Positions 36,701-44,598 are shown, counted from the first letter of the stretch. The stretch: DNA of 64,000 bases from 2-02-FULL-66-14 sp964651335 (GCA_964651335.1 CAZYVT010000012.1:21034-85033), one strand, 5' to 3'. Notes: generated by a model from the sequence alone, not told the origin. Numbers and translations are program-made.

Positions 36701-37277
36701 GTAGCAGATTTTCGCGCGTCCCGGCGAGCCGGCTTTCGGTTTCCTTGCGACGCTCCCGGTAGCGCGAAACCCCGGCGGCTTCTTCGAGGAAGACCCGCAG
36801 CTCCTCGGGTCTCGCCTCGATGACGCGCGAAATCATGCCCTGCTCGATAATCGCGTACGCCCGCGGCCCCAGCCCAGTTCCGAGGAACATGTCGGTCACG
36901 TCTCGCCGCCGGACGTGCATGTTGTTGATGAAATAGGACGACTCTGCATCACGCTGCAGCACACGCTTGACCGAAATCTCGGCGTATTGCGACCACTGCC
37001 CGGCGGCACGCCCCAGGGAGTTGTCGAAGCTCAGCTCGACTGCCGCGCGGGCGAGCGGCTTGCGCTGACTCGAGCCGTTGAAGATCACATCCTGCATGGA
37101 GTCGCCGCGCAGCGCCGAAGCGCGGGACTCACCCAGCACCCAGCGCACGGCATCGATCACGTTCGACTTGCCGCAGCCGTTGGGCCCTACGATGCCCACC
37201 AGCTGCCCGGGTACATGGACCGCGGTGGGATCGACGAAGGACTTGAAGCCGGATAACCTGATCTGCGTGAGGCGCAC
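33762..37277 (-). CDS. smc: Chromosome segregation protein SMC
   Basis: SMC (1171 residues) forms the condensin arm with ScpA and ScpB, whose genes are at 56-57 kb. Walker A GPNGCGKSN is at 31-39, two long coiled coils flank a hinge in the middle (hinge around residues 520-640), and the C-terminal head has LLSGGEKALTAIAL and CLLDEVDAPLDD. The start is GTG at 37277 (VRLTQIRLSGFKSF); the open frame upstream to 37853 overlaps queF and is not SMC-like. Confidence 0.97.
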   Translation of the reverse strand: MRLTQIRLSGFKSFVDPTAVHVPGQLVGIVGPNGCGKSNVIDAVRWVLGESRASALRGDSMQDVIFNGSSQRKPLARAAVELSFDNSLGRAAGQWSQYAEISVKRVLQRDAESSYFINNMHVRRRDVTDMFLGTGLGPRAYAIIEQGMISRVIEARPEELRVFLEEAAGVSRYRERRKETESRLAGTRENLLRVNDIRQELGAQIEKLEAQAQVASRYKEYQQDLHFRQQLLWYVRRREAAAERDRHAQEVARVTNEMEADTARLRETESRIETARAAHYQAGDALNAAQAALYAANAEVARHESELRHVEETRQRLESQETERRAQLTAWREQRAQFTQALHTWAARSEGMRQRVDETQQRLATETGRAPEAEQADRAAQERLDEARNRLLRLESNLQLENSNLAHLEQQQQSLAQRRDRLDVELRSLEEPDSQRTLDAERRLAELDSALGGALVRLDEMQADAAALDARRAAAADGVAAAARAQTAAEAQLATLLQVQAAADDNAPLHDWLERRSLGSLPRLWQKIRIDPGWETAVEAVLRERLHALQVADAAGLNALGTDRPPVKASAFAPGGASAPAPLSGYTPLAQKVHATDAAIAGALDDWFFGVYAVGEAPDAKARQALAAGIVVVGRNGDQFTRSTVSFHAPDPADAGILVRQAEIDALQIRGKELAAHAAAARTVAASLDSAMAARQAALDEARSTIAALQSDKHAAEIERLKRSQALERYQERTAQIRAEAAEIAVEAEGGASRLEECRAALARVAGEIEAARAALGSVRIAYAAAETELGERRHALQRAEREAQDAVFAERECASKVSELDTSVRMVDQQIGRAEDELAKLVEELSVDPVPAVRHALEAAVGARIDCESALASARESVEAAAAVLRGFEEHRLQVETRIAPLRERLGEFKLKEQAAQINHDQYAEQLREANADEGRLAGEFERAPRPSALQGEITRIAQALQDLGAVNLAALEELDTSVERKNFLDAQATDLDEAVKTLEDAIRRIDRETRGLLRDTFASVNQHFGALFPVLFGGGEARLIMTGEEILDAGVQVMAQPPGKRNTTIHLLSGGEKALTAIALVFALFQLNPAPFCLLDEVDAPLDDTNTGRFCDLVQKMSAHTQFLFISHNKITMEMAGQLIGVTMPESGVSRIVAVDIEEALRLREELAA

Positions 37278-37394
37278 TGGGCTCGCGTCGTCTCTGGAAT
37301 TCCAAAATCGCGGCGCGGCGCAAGCACCGCGGAAGAACGGCGCGTTATGATAGCATCTTCGCGCTCTTTTCCTGCTGCCCGATCCTCGGTTCCG

Positions 37395-37820
37395 ATGCCC
37401 TCGCGCCCCAGCAAGCGCCTGCAGACGTTTCGCAATCCCTCGGCTGGACGCGACTACCGCATCCAGATCGAGATCCCCGAATTCACGTGCCTCTGCCCCA
37501 TGACCGGACAACCCGATTTCGCGACACTGGTACTCGACTACGTGCCCGACCGGACCTGCATCGAACTCAAATCGCTCAAGCTCTATATCTGGTCGTTCCG
37601 CGACCAAGGCGCGTTTCATGAGGCGGTGACGAATCGAATGCTCGACGATCTGGTGCGTGCCGCGCGCCCGCGATATATGCGGCTGACGGCGCGCTTCAGA
37701 CCGCGCGGCGGACTGTTCACCCGTGTCGTTGCAGAGCACCGGAAACGCGGCTGGAAGCCGGCGCCTGCGATCGCGCTCGAACAGCTTCCGGCGGCGCCCG
37801 AACCGGGCAGCGCAGGATGA
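37395..37820 (+). CDS. queF: NADPH-dependent 7-cyano-7-deazaguanine reductase QueF
   Basis: QueF reduces preQ0 to preQ1 in queuosine synthesis. This is the short unimodular form (141 residues). The active-site Cys lies in FTCLCPMTGQPDFA, followed by IELKSLKLYIWSFRDQGAFHE, the family signature. Start ATG at 37395 is chosen because it matches the family; an upstream in-frame ATG at 37347 adds 16 residues with no similarity. It overlaps the dapC start by 4 nt (ATGA). It is divergent from smc. Confidence 0.95.
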   Translation: MPSRPSKRLQTFRNPSAGRDYRIQIEIPEFTCLCPMTGQPDFATLVLDYVPDRTCIELKSLKLYIWSFRDQGAFHEAVTNRMLDDLVRAARPRYMRLTARFRPRGGLFTRVVAEHRKRGWKPAPAIALEQLPAAPEPGSAG

Positions 37821-39010
37821 ACCCGCTGCTCGCCCAACTGCAGCCTTATCCATTCGAGAAGCTGCGGGCCCTGATCGCCGGCGTGACGCCGCACCGGGCG
37901 CTCGGCGCGATCAACCTGTCGATCGGCGAGCCGAAACACCCGACTCCGGAGTTGATCCGGTCCGCGTTCGCCGGCGCGCTCGGCGGCCTGGCTGCCTATC
38001 CGGCCACCGCCGGGCTGCCTGCGCTGCGACTGGCGATCGCCGAGTGGCTTGCGCGACGCTATGCACTGCCGGGCATCGATCCCGCGACACAGGTGCTTCC
38101 GGTCAACGGATCGCGTGAGGCGCTGTTTGCGTTCGCCCAGGCCGTGATCGATCCACAAGGCGGCCGCGCGCTCGCCGCCTGTCCCAATCCGTTCTATCAG
38201 ATCTACGAGGGCGCGGCGCTGCTCGCCGGCGCGACACCCGTATTTCTGAATTCCCGGGCGGCCAGCGGCCATCGCCTGGATCCGGATTCGCTGCCGGATT
38301 CGACGTGGCGGGACGTACAGCTCCTCTATGCATGCTCGCCGGGCAACCCGACCGGAACCGTGCTCCGAATCGACGATTGGAGGCGCCTGTTCGAGCTCTC
38401 CGACCGTCACGGCTTCGTGATCGCCTCGGACGAATGCTATTCCGAGCTCTACTATGACGAGCACAGTCCACCCCTGGGAGCGCTGCAGGCCGCCCACATG
38501 CTCGGCCGCGAGGGTTTCCCGCGGCTGGTCGTATTCTCGAGCCTGTCCAAACGCTCGAACGTTCCGGGCATGCGCTCCGGGTTCGTCGCCGGCGACGCGG
38601 CGCTTCTGAAGAGCTTTCTCCTCTATCGAACCTATCACGGATCTGCGATGGGCCTCGCCGTGCAGCAGGCCTCGATTGCCGCGTGGCGCGACGAAACGCA
38701 CGTCCGCGAGAACCGCAGGCTGTACGCGGAGAAGTACCGCTCGGCGATGCCGCTGGTGAAAGCGCCTCTCCAGACCTCGCTACCCGAGGGTGGCTTTTAC
38801 CTGTGGATACGAACGCCCATCGACGACTGCGACTTCGCCCGGCTGTTGCACCGCGACTATAATGTGCTCGTTCTGCCCGGCAGCTACCTGGCGCGCGAGG
38901 CGCACGCCGAAAATCCCGGCAAGGGATTCATCCGCGTCGCGCTGGTCGCGCCGCTTGCCGAATGCGTCGAGGCGTTTGAGCGCATCCGCGACTTTGCCCG
39001 CATGCTCTGA
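37817..39010 (+). CDS. dapC: Succinyldiaminopimelate aminotransferase DapC
   Basis: DapC (397 residues) transfers the amino group from glutamate to N-succinyl-2-amino-6-ketopimelate. It is a fold-type I PLP enzyme: SIGEPKHPTPELI, AYPATAGLPALR, CSPGNPTGTV, SDECYSELYYD, and the PLP lysine in SSLSKRSNVPGMRSGF. It precedes dapD (2 bp gap) and dapE, which supports DapC rather than a general aspartate aminotransferase. Confidence 0.94.
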   Translation: MNPLLAQLQPYPFEKLRALIAGVTPHRALGAINLSIGEPKHPTPELIRSAFAGALGGLAAYPATAGLPALRLAIAEWLARRYALPGIDPATQVLPVNGSREALFAFAQAVIDPQGGRALAACPNPFYQIYEGAALLAGATPVFLNSRAASGHRLDPDSLPDSTWRDVQLLYACSPGNPTGTVLRIDDWRRLFELSDRHGFVIASDECYSELYYDEHSPPLGALQAAHMLGREGFPRLVVFSSLSKRSNVPGMRSGFVAGDAALLKSFLLYRTYHGSAMGLAVQQASIAAWRDETHVRENRRLYAEKYRSAMPLVKAPLQTSLPEGGFYLWIRTPIDDCDFARLLHRDYNVLVLPGSYLAREAHAENPGKGFIRVALVAPLAECVEAFERIRDFARML

Positions 39011-39012
39011 GA

Positions 39013-39834
39013 ATGGACGGCGCCAGAAAGACCATTGAACAGGCTTGGGAATCGCGCGCGCAACTGAATCCCGCCTCCGCGCCCGGACCGCTGCGTGACG
39101 CGATCAGCGAAGCGATTGCCGGCCTGGACTCGGGGCGGCTGCGCGTCGCGGAGAGGGCCCCTGCGGGCTGGGTGACCCACCAGTGGCTGAAGATGGCGGT
39201 GCTGCTTTCCTTCCGCATCGAGGATAACCGGCTGCTGCCGGGAGCATCGACCAACTACTACGACAAGGTCCCGGGCAAGTTCGACTCCTATGACGCGGCG
39301 ACCTTTGCGGCGGGAGGCTTCCGGGTGGTGCCTCCCGCGATGGTGCGGCGCGGGGCCTATATCGCAAGGAACGTCGTGCTGATGCCCTCCTACGTCAATA
39401 TCGGCGCCTACGTGGACGAGGGAACGATGGTGGATACCTGGGCCACGGTAGGTTCCTGCGCGCAGATCGGAAAGAACGTGCATCTGTCCGGGGGTGCAGG
39501 GATCGGCGGAGTGCTCGAACCGCTGCAGGCAAACCCCGTGATCATCGAGGACAATTGCTTTATCGGGGCGCGATCGGAAGTGGTCGAGGGCGTCCTCGTC
39601 GAGGAGAACAGCGTCATCTCGATGGGTGTGTACATCGGTCAAAGTACGAAGATATTTGACCGCGAGACGGGCGAGATCATCTACGGCCGGGTCCCCGCGG
39701 GCTCCGTGGTCGTGCCCGGCACCCTGCCATCGCCCGACGGCCGCTACGGCCTGTACTGCGCGGTGATCGTCAAGCGCGTGGACGCCAGGACCCGCGCCAA
39801 GACCAGCCCCAACGAGCTGCTGCGCGGGGAGTAG
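39013..39834 (+). CDS. dapD: Tetrahydrodipicolinate N-succinyltransferase
   Basis: DapD (273 residues) succinylates tetrahydrodipicolinate in the lysine/meso-DAP pathway. It has an N-terminal helical region (KTIEQAWESRAQLNP), a left-handed beta-helix from YIARNVVLMPSYVNIGAYVDEGTMVDTWATVGSCAQIG, and the ending RTRAKTSPNELLR. The three dap genes lie in one rightward unit interrupted only by pilU. Confidence 0.97.
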   Translation: MDGARKTIEQAWESRAQLNPASAPGPLRDAISEAIAGLDSGRLRVAERAPAGWVTHQWLKMAVLLSFRIEDNRLLPGASTNYYDKVPGKFDSYDAATFAAGGFRVVPPAMVRRGAYIARNVVLMPSYVNIGAYVDEGTMVDTWATVGSCAQIGKNVHLSGGAGIGGVLEPLQANPVIIEDNCFIGARSEVVEGVLVEENSVISMGVYIGQSTKIFDRETGEIIYGRVPAGSVVVPGTLPSPDGRYGLYCAVIVKRVDARTRAKTSPNELLRGE

Positions 39835-39884
39835 CGGGCGCCGTTGGGCTACACTAACGGCATCGAAATCGGCGGGGGGCGCCT

Positions 39885-41078
39885 ATGTCCGCAATGAAGC
39901 GGTTGTTGCAGCTGATGGCAGAGAAGAACGCGTCGGATATCTACCTGTCGGTCGGTGCACCGATCAACATCAAGATCAACGGTGTCGCGGTGCCGGTGAA
40001 CCAGACGATCATGAATGCCGACGCGGTAAAGCAGTTGATCCACGAGATCCTCACCGAGAAGCAGATCCGCGTCTATGAAGACGAAATGGAGCTGAACACG
40101 GGTTACTTCTTCGAAGGGGTCGGCAACTACCGGATCAGCGCCTTCCAGCAGAAGGGATCGCCCGCGCTGGTGGTGCGCTACATTCCGAGCAGCGTACCGC
40201 CCATCGACACGCTGAGCCTGCCCGAGACGCTGAAAGACATCATCATGCAGAAGCGCGGCCTGGTGTTGATGGTCGGCGCCACGGGCTCGGGCAAGACGAC
40301 CTCGATCGCGGCAATGCTCGATTACCGCAACGGGCAGAAATCGGGCCACATCCTGACGCTCGAGGATCCGATCGAGTTCGTCTTCACAAGCAAGAAGTCG
40401 ATCGTCAATCAGCGCGAGGTGGGCACGGACACGAAGGTGTTCCAGACCGCCCTCAAGAACGCGCTGCGCCAGGCGCCGGATTGCATCCTCATCGGCGAAA
40501 TCCGCGACCGGGAGGCCATGACTTCGGCGCTGCAGTACGCGCAATCGGGCCACCTCTGCCTCGCGACCCTGCATGCGAACAACAGTTACCACGCGCTGAA
40601 CCGGATCATCAGCTTCTACCCACTGGAAAACCGCGCCACGCTGCTGCTCGACCTTTCGGCCAGCCTGCAGGCGATCATCTCGCAGCGCCTGGTGCGCACC
40701 AAGATCGGAACGCGCAAACCGGCGATCGAGGTCCTGCTCAACACCCGCCACGTTGCCGAGCTGATCGAAAAGGGCGAGGTGAACGAAATCAAGGATGCGA
40801 TGGAAAAAAGCATGGCGCCCGGCTCGCAGACCTTCGAGCAGGCCTTGTTCAAGCTCTTCACGGATGGCCAAATCACGCAGGATGAAGCGATGGCCAACGC
40901 CGATTCGCCCACCAACATGCTCTGGCTGATCAACCAGGCGACCGCGGGCCAGCTCAGCACCGGACAGGTCCCGGCGGCGTCCGTGGATGAGAAGAAGCCG
41001 GAGAAGAACGAAAGACTTCTTGCGGCAAACGCCGCCGAAACCTCGTTCGTCGACATCAAGATCGACATGACGACCTGA
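39885..41078 (+). CDS. pilU: Type IV pilus retraction-associated ATPase PilU
   Basis: The 397 residues form a PilT/PilU-family hexameric ATPase. Walker A is VGATGSGKTT, Walker B region CILIGEIRDREAM, with HLCLATLHANNSYHALNRI. It is PilU-like rather than PilT: it lacks the C-terminal AIRNLIRE helix, has the PilU ending TFEQALFKLFTDGQITQDEAMANADSPTNM and a longer polar tail. PilU helps PilT pull pili back. GGGGGG lies before the ATG. It sits inside the dap cluster between dapD and dapE, although no other pilus gene is nearby. Confidence 0.93.
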   Translation: MSAMKRLLQLMAEKNASDIYLSVGAPINIKINGVAVPVNQTIMNADAVKQLIHEILTEKQIRVYEDEMELNTGYFFEGVGNYRISAFQQKGSPALVVRYIPSSVPPIDTLSLPETLKDIIMQKRGLVLMVGATGSGKTTSIAAMLDYRNGQKSGHILTLEDPIEFVFTSKKSIVNQREVGTDTKVFQTALKNALRQAPDCILIGEIRDREAMTSALQYAQSGHLCLATLHANNSYHALNRIISFYPLENRATLLLDLSASLQAIISQRLVRTKIGTRKPAIEVLLNTRHVAELIEKGEVNEIKDAMEKSMAPGSQTFEQALFKLFTDGQITQDEAMANADSPTNMLWLINQATAGQLSTGQVPAASVDEKKPEKNERLLAANAAETSFVDIKIDMTT

Positions 41079-41088
41079 GGCGGGCGCG

Positions 41089-42216
41089 TTGTCGGGAGCG
41101 CTCGAACTCGCCCAGGCCCTGATCGCCCGCAGGTCCGTGACCCCCGACGACGCGGGGTGTCAGGCCCTGCTCGGATCGCGCCTCGAGGCAGCCGGTTTTT
41201 CGTGCGAGACGATCCGCTGCGGCGCCGTGACCAACCTCTGGGCGCGCCGCGGCGCAGCGGCGCCCCTCGTCTGCTTCGCCGGACACACCGACGTGGTTCC
41301 GCCCGGACCCCTCGAGCAGTGGGAAACCGACCCCTTCGTTCCGACGATCAGGGGCGCCCGGCTCTATGGACGCGGCGCGGCGGACATGAAGTCCTCGATC
41401 GCGTCCTTTGTGGTCGCGGCGGAAGATTTCGTGCGGGAGCAGCCTGCACACTCCGGCTCGATCGCGCTTCTGATCACGTCGGACGAGGAAGGGCCGTCGC
41501 TAGACGGGACCGTACGCGTGGTGGAACGGCTGAAGGCACGCCGCGAACAGATCGAATACTGCGTCGTCGGCGAACCGTCCTCGGTCAACGCGCTCGGGGA
41601 CACGATCAAGAACGGGCGGCGCGGCTCGCTCTCGGGCCGCCTCACCGTGCGCGGCGTTCAGGGACATGTCGCGTATCCGCATCTCGCGCGAAATCCGATT
41701 CACCTCCTTGCCCCGGCGCTCGCCGAGCTCACCGCCATGAACTGGGATGACGGCAACGAGTATTTTCCGGCCACCACGTGGCAGGTATCGAACATCCATG
41801 CGGGGGCCGGTGTGGGGAACATCATCCCTGGTTCGCTCCAGCTCGACTTCAATTTCCGCTTCTCTACGGCCAGCACCGAGGCCTCGCTCAGGGAACGGCT
41901 GGAGTCGATGCTGCGCGGGCACAGTCTCGACCATTCGATCGAGTGGACCCTGGGGGGTAAACCGTTCCTGACGCGGCGCGGCGAGCTGGTCGAGATCGTC
42001 ACGCGCGCAGTGCAGGCGCATACCGGGCGAATCCCCGAACTCTCGACGGCCGGCGGAACCTCGGATGGCCGTTTCATCGCCGACATCTGCCCCGAGATCG
42101 TCGAGCTCGGGCCGGTCAACGCGAGCGTCCACCAGTTGAACGAGCACATCGAGCTCGCCGCCTTCGATCTGTTGCCGAAGATCTATCTCGACACGCTACG
42201 GGCGCTTCTGCCTTGA
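41089..42216 (+). CDS. dapE: Succinyl-diaminopimelate desuccinylase
   Basis: DapE (375 residues) hydrolyses N-succinyl-LL-DAP. It is a dinuclear zinc M20 peptidase-fold enzyme: metal ligands in CFAGHTDVVPPG, YGRGAADMKSSIASFV and LLITSDEEGPS; the dimerisation lid domain is in the middle (GHVAYPHLARNPIHLLAPAL). No ATG or GTG fits; the TTG at 41089 starts the protein at the correct point. It ends as TTGA overlapping the start of prmB. Confidence 0.95.
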   Translation: MSGALELAQALIARRSVTPDDAGCQALLGSRLEAAGFSCETIRCGAVTNLWARRGAAAPLVCFAGHTDVVPPGPLEQWETDPFVPTIRGARLYGRGAADMKSSIASFVVAAEDFVREQPAHSGSIALLITSDEEGPSLDGTVRVVERLKARREQIEYCVVGEPSSVNALGDTIKNGRRGSLSGRLTVRGVQGHVAYPHLARNPIHLLAPALAELTAMNWDDGNEYFPATTWQVSNIHAGAGVGNIIPGSLQLDFNFRFSTASTEASLRERLESMLRGHSLDHSIEWTLGGKPFLTRRGELVEIVTRAVQAHTGRIPELSTAGGTSDGRFIADICPEIVELGPVNASVHQLNEHIELAAFDLLPKIYLDTLRALLP

Positions 42217-43091
42217 CCGTCGGGGAGTTGCTGCGCGAGACCGCGCGGCGTTTCCGCGCCGCGGATCTGCATTTCGGACACGGGACGGCGAACGCGCGCG
42301 ATGAGGCGGCGTGGCTCGTCGGACACGTGCTCGGCATGCATCCCGGTGACGTTCATCTCCATCGCGACCGGCCGCTGGTCCCGCACCAGGTCTCTCGCAT
42401 CCGGCGGTTCGCCGAGCGACGTGTGCACGAGCGCATTCCCCTTGCCTATCTGCTGCGCGAAGCGTGGCTCGACGATCGCCGATTCTACGTGGACCGCCGC
42501 GTCATCGTGCCGCGCTCGTTCATCTCGGAACTACTGCGCGAGCGGTTGCGCCCATGGCTGCGGCGCCCAGTGCGCCGCGCGCTCGACCTGTGCACCGGGT
42601 CGGGATGCCTTGCCGTTCTCGTCGCGCAGGCGTTTCCGCGCGCGCGCATTGACGCGACAGATTTCTCTGCAGAGGCATTAAAGGTCGCGCGAATCAATGT
42701 CGCCCGTCACCGTCTCGGACGCCGCATCCGGCTGCTCCGCTCCGACCTGTTCGAGGCGCTGGGGCGGCAGCGCTACGACTTGATCCTGACCAATCCGCCC
42801 TACGTGGCCGCGCGCACCATGCGCGCGTTGCCGCGCGAGTATCGACATGAACCGGCCAGTGCGCTCGCCGCCGGAAGGGACGGCCTGGATTCGGTACGTA
42901 GAATTCTCGTCGAGGCGCGAGCATATCTCGCGCCGAAAGGCCTGCTCATTTGCGAAGTCGGAGACTCGCGCCGCGCGCTTGAACGCGCCTATCCGAGGCT
43001 CCCATTCGCCTGGCCGGAAACGAGCGATCCAGGCGGCTGTGTTTTCGTTCTCGAGCGCGAACAGTTGCCGGCGGTTGGAACAGTGGGGTGA
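42213..43091 (+). CDS. prmB: Ribosomal protein uL3 N5-glutamine methyltransferase PrmB
   Basis: PrmB (292 residues) methylates a glutamine in ribosomal protein L3. The N-terminal helical domain is followed by a SAM-binding domain with LDLCTGSGCLAVLVAQAFP and the catalytic NPPY in DLILTNPPYVA; PASALAAGRDGLDSVRRILVEA is typical. The start is TTG at 42213 (overlap with dapE). The stop codon lies inside a 30-bp repeat of the tRNA-His 3' end, so prmB and the tRNA were once directly convergent. Confidence 0.93.
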   Translation: MTVGELLRETARRFRAADLHFGHGTANARDEAAWLVGHVLGMHPGDVHLHRDRPLVPHQVSRIRRFAERRVHERIPLAYLLREAWLDDRRFYVDRRVIVPRSFISELLRERLRPWLRRPVRRALDLCTGSGCLAVLVAQAFPRARIDATDFSAEALKVARINVARHRLGRRIRLLRSDLFEALGRQRYDLILTNPPYVAARTMRALPREYRHEPASALAAGRDGLDSVRRILVEARAYLAPKGLLICEVGDSRRALERAYPRLPFAWPETSDPGGCVFVLEREQLPAVGTVG

Positions 43092-43113
43092 CCGATGGGA
43101 CTCGAACCCACAA
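43084..43113. repeat. attR-like 30-bp copy of the tRNA-His 3' end
   Basis: Bases 43084-43113 match 46147-46176 at 29 of 30 positions (C versus T at 43101/46164). Read on the minus strand the block carries the T arm, the 3' acceptor strand and CCA of tRNA-His, but the rest of the tRNA is absent here. This is the far attachment site of an element integrated into tRNA-His. It also contains the prmB stop codon. Confidence 0.88.
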
Positions 43114-43254
43114 GCATGGCGAAGGCAAGGAGCGGGAAGCGGACCAAGGGCGACCAGTGACTATACGGTTGTCTTCGCGTTTTTGCTTTGTGCCATCGCG
43201 CTCGCCGCGACGCCGTTCAACTTCAGTGCGCATTCCTGCACCGAGTGCGTTAAC

Positions 43255-43274
43255 ATGGGTGCCTCGGTACCCAT
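43255..43274. promoter_or_regulatory. Inverted repeat upstream of the PIN toxin unit
   Basis: ATGGGT at 43255-43260 and ACCCAT at 43269-43274 form a 6-bp inverted repeat with an 8-base spacer, 12 bp before the small ORF at 43287. Toxin-antitoxin operons are usually repressed by the antitoxin binding such a palindrome, so this may be the operator. The evidence is position and symmetry only. Confidence 0.35.
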
Positions 43275-43286
43275 CTGTGACATACC

Positions 43287-43469
43287 ATGTCGGCCATCGC
43301 TCCGAAATCTAACCGCCCGAAGCGAGCTGTTTTCAGAACTTCTTTTCTTGCAGAAGCGGAGCGTCGCGGACTGGTGGGTGCAATCACGGGACCGAGTGAT
43401 CTCGCCGAGCACCGACGGCGCTATATGAAGCGCGTTCTGCGTGCTCGCACCCGCGCGGCTGCTCGTTGA
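43287..43469 (+). CDS. Small basic protein, possible antitoxin
   Basis: This 60-residue frame (MSAIAPKSNRPKRAVFRTSF at the start, AEHRRRYMKRVLRARTRAAA at the end) overlaps the PIN gene by 29 nt, the arrangement usual for vapBC. It lacks a visible AbrB, ribbon-helix-helix or Phd motif and has no clear ribosome-binding site, so it is only a candidate VapB. It could also be a spurious frame. Confidence 0.35.
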   Translation: MSAIAPKSNRPKRAVFRTSFLAEAERRGLVGAITGPSDLAEHRRRYMKRVLRARTRAAAR

Positions 43470-43863
43470 TGCGGGGCCGCTTGTCGCGCTGTTCAATCGG
43501 CGGGATAGCTGGCACAGGCAAGCGCGCGACTTTTTCGGTGCATTTCACGGCACCTTGGTGACGACGTGGCCCGTTCTTGCCGAAGCCGCCCATTTCATAG
43601 CGCCACGCACTCCCGCGTTGCTCGATCTTGTCGACGCGAAAAGAATCGAGATCGTTGAGGTGCCGGGATCGGCAGCCCGCGTTGCGGCGCTGATGCGCAC
43701 TTATTCGGATCTTCCCATGGACCTTGCTGACGCGACGCTTGTCGCGGCGGCTGAGCGCGTGGATCTCAACGAAATCCTCACGCTCGATCGTCATTTCCAT
43801 GTCTACCGATTGCGCGTCAGAGGTGCGTTTACGGTATGGTCGCTCGAAATGCTTGGATCTTGA
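43441..43863 (+). CDS. PIN-domain ribonuclease, VapC-like toxin
   Basis: The 140 residues fit a PIN domain. D10 lies in RLLVDAGPLVALFNRRD, E48 in WPVLAEAAHF, D94/D97 in PMDLADATLVAAAE, and D116 in ILTLDRHFHVYRLR, giving the acidic metal-binding cluster of VapC-type RNases. The start is GTG at 43441. It lies in the tRNA-His element next to an unusual small ORF and just before a HigA gene. The cognate antitoxin is not certain. Confidence 0.85.
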   Translation: MLAPARLLVDAGPLVALFNRRDSWHRQARDFFGAFHGTLVTTWPVLAEAAHFIAPRTPALLDLVDAKRIEIVEVPGSAARVAALMRTYSDLPMDLADATLVAAAERVDLNEILTLDRHFHVYRLRVRGAFTVWSLEMLGS

Positions 43864-43865
43864 TG

Positions 43866-43895
43866 TACGTGAACCTGGACGATTACCATTCATGA
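43866..43895 (+). pseudogene. Probable C-terminal remnant of HigB toxin
   Basis: Directly after the PIN stop codon, a frame reads Tyr-Val-Asn-Leu-Asp-Asp-Tyr-His-Ser-stop, and its TGA overlaps the higA ATG as ATGA. RelE/HigB toxins commonly end in a V-(D/N)-x-x-DYH tail just before or overlapping higA. The rest of higB is missing, replaced by the PIN gene. The remnant is only nine codons, so the call is tentative. Confidence 0.45.
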
Positions 43896-44149
43896 AGAGC
43901 ATGCGAGATCGGAAGCGGAAACCCACCCACCCCGGAGAAGTGCTTCGCCAGGACGTACTGCCGGCGCTCAAGATAACGCAGGGCGAGATCGCCAAGCGCC
44001 TGGGCGTAAGCCGCCTGAGCGTGTCGGACCTGCTTCACGGAAAGCGCGCGCTCTCGGCCGACATGGCCATGCGCATCGGTCGACTGACGAACACCTCGGC
44101 GGAGAGCTGGCTGCGGATGCAAGCCACGGTCGATCTCTGGGAGCTGTAA
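43892..44149 (+). CDS. higA: HigA family antitoxin (XRE-type)
   Basis: The 85 residues start MKSMRDRKRKPTHPGEVLRQDVLPALKITQGEIAKRLGVSR in outline; HPGEVL and the helix-turn-helix QGEIAKRLGVSRLSVSDLLHGKR are HigA signatures, and the ending MRIGRLTNTSAESWLRMQATVDLW is typical. HigA normally neutralises HigB and represses the operon. Here no intact higB is adjacent, so it is an orphan or serves the PIN toxin. Confidence 0.9.
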   Translation: MKSMRDRKRKPTHPGEVLRQDVLPALKITQGEIAKRLGVSRLSVSDLLHGKRALSADMAMRIGRLTNTSAESWLRMQATVDLWEL

Positions 44150-44199
44150 TGCTGGCACGATGCTTTTGGCCCGCCCGTTCCACCTAAAGTGGGGCATGA

Positions 44200-44598
44200 C
44201 TACTTTATTGGGGCCCAGAAAACTCCCTCTTTGGAATCTTCTGAGATATACCAAGAAACGCCGGTGTTTGTGTTCATCAATATGGTCACTTGCGCACGGA
44301 CGCCGCTAAGAAAAATCTGGTAGTTGACCTTGCCCTGCACTCTTGAGTCATTGGGCAGACCAATCCTCTCTATGGGTTGCCATGTAAAGTCACCTTTTTT
44401 CTTTGAAACAAACTGCCATGTATCTCCAGTAACGCGGTCCAGTCTAAAAGTGAGCTTCGCAAGCAGCGGAGATTGGACAATTTCAAATCGTGCCGACGCA
44501 GGGACCGTTGACGACAGGCTTACTGCACTCTCCTGAGCGGCTGAGGGCGCGCACATGAGTATCAAAACGCACGTTGCAAGAAACAGTTTGTACCGCAT
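44200..44598 (-). CDS. Small exported protein of unknown function
   Basis: The 132 residues start with a clear signal peptide (MRYKLFLATCVLILMCAPSAAQ), followed by a beta-rich region with FRLDRVTGDTWQFV, GDFTWQPIERIGLPND, YQIFLSG and TGVSWYISED. GAGG before the ATG at 44598 supports this start; a GTG six codons upstream is possible. GC content is lower than in the core genes. No family is recognised; the GDTWQ/W-rich repeats hint at a two-fold beta structure. Confidence 0.7.
   Translation of the reverse strand: MRYKLFLATCVLILMCAPSAAQESAVSLSSTVPASARFEIVQSPLLAKLTFRLDRVTGDTWQFVSKKKGDFTWQPIERIGLPNDSRVQGKVNYQIFLSGVRAQVTILMNTNTGVSWYISEDSKEGVFWAPIK

Noticed and set aside
33495..36704. A 1069-residue open frame on the plus strand
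   Set aside because: It is antisense to smc and zipA; its composition (His/Arg/Leu-rich) is what high-GC codon bias produces opposite a real gene.
39840..39861. GCCGTT/AACGGC hairpin between dapD and pilU
   Set aside because: Short, without a T run, and dapD-pilU are co-directional with little room; not convincing as a terminator or operator.
43084..43113. A second tRNA gene
   Set aside because: Only the T arm and 3' acceptor half are present; no anticodon arm follows, so it is an attachment-site copy.
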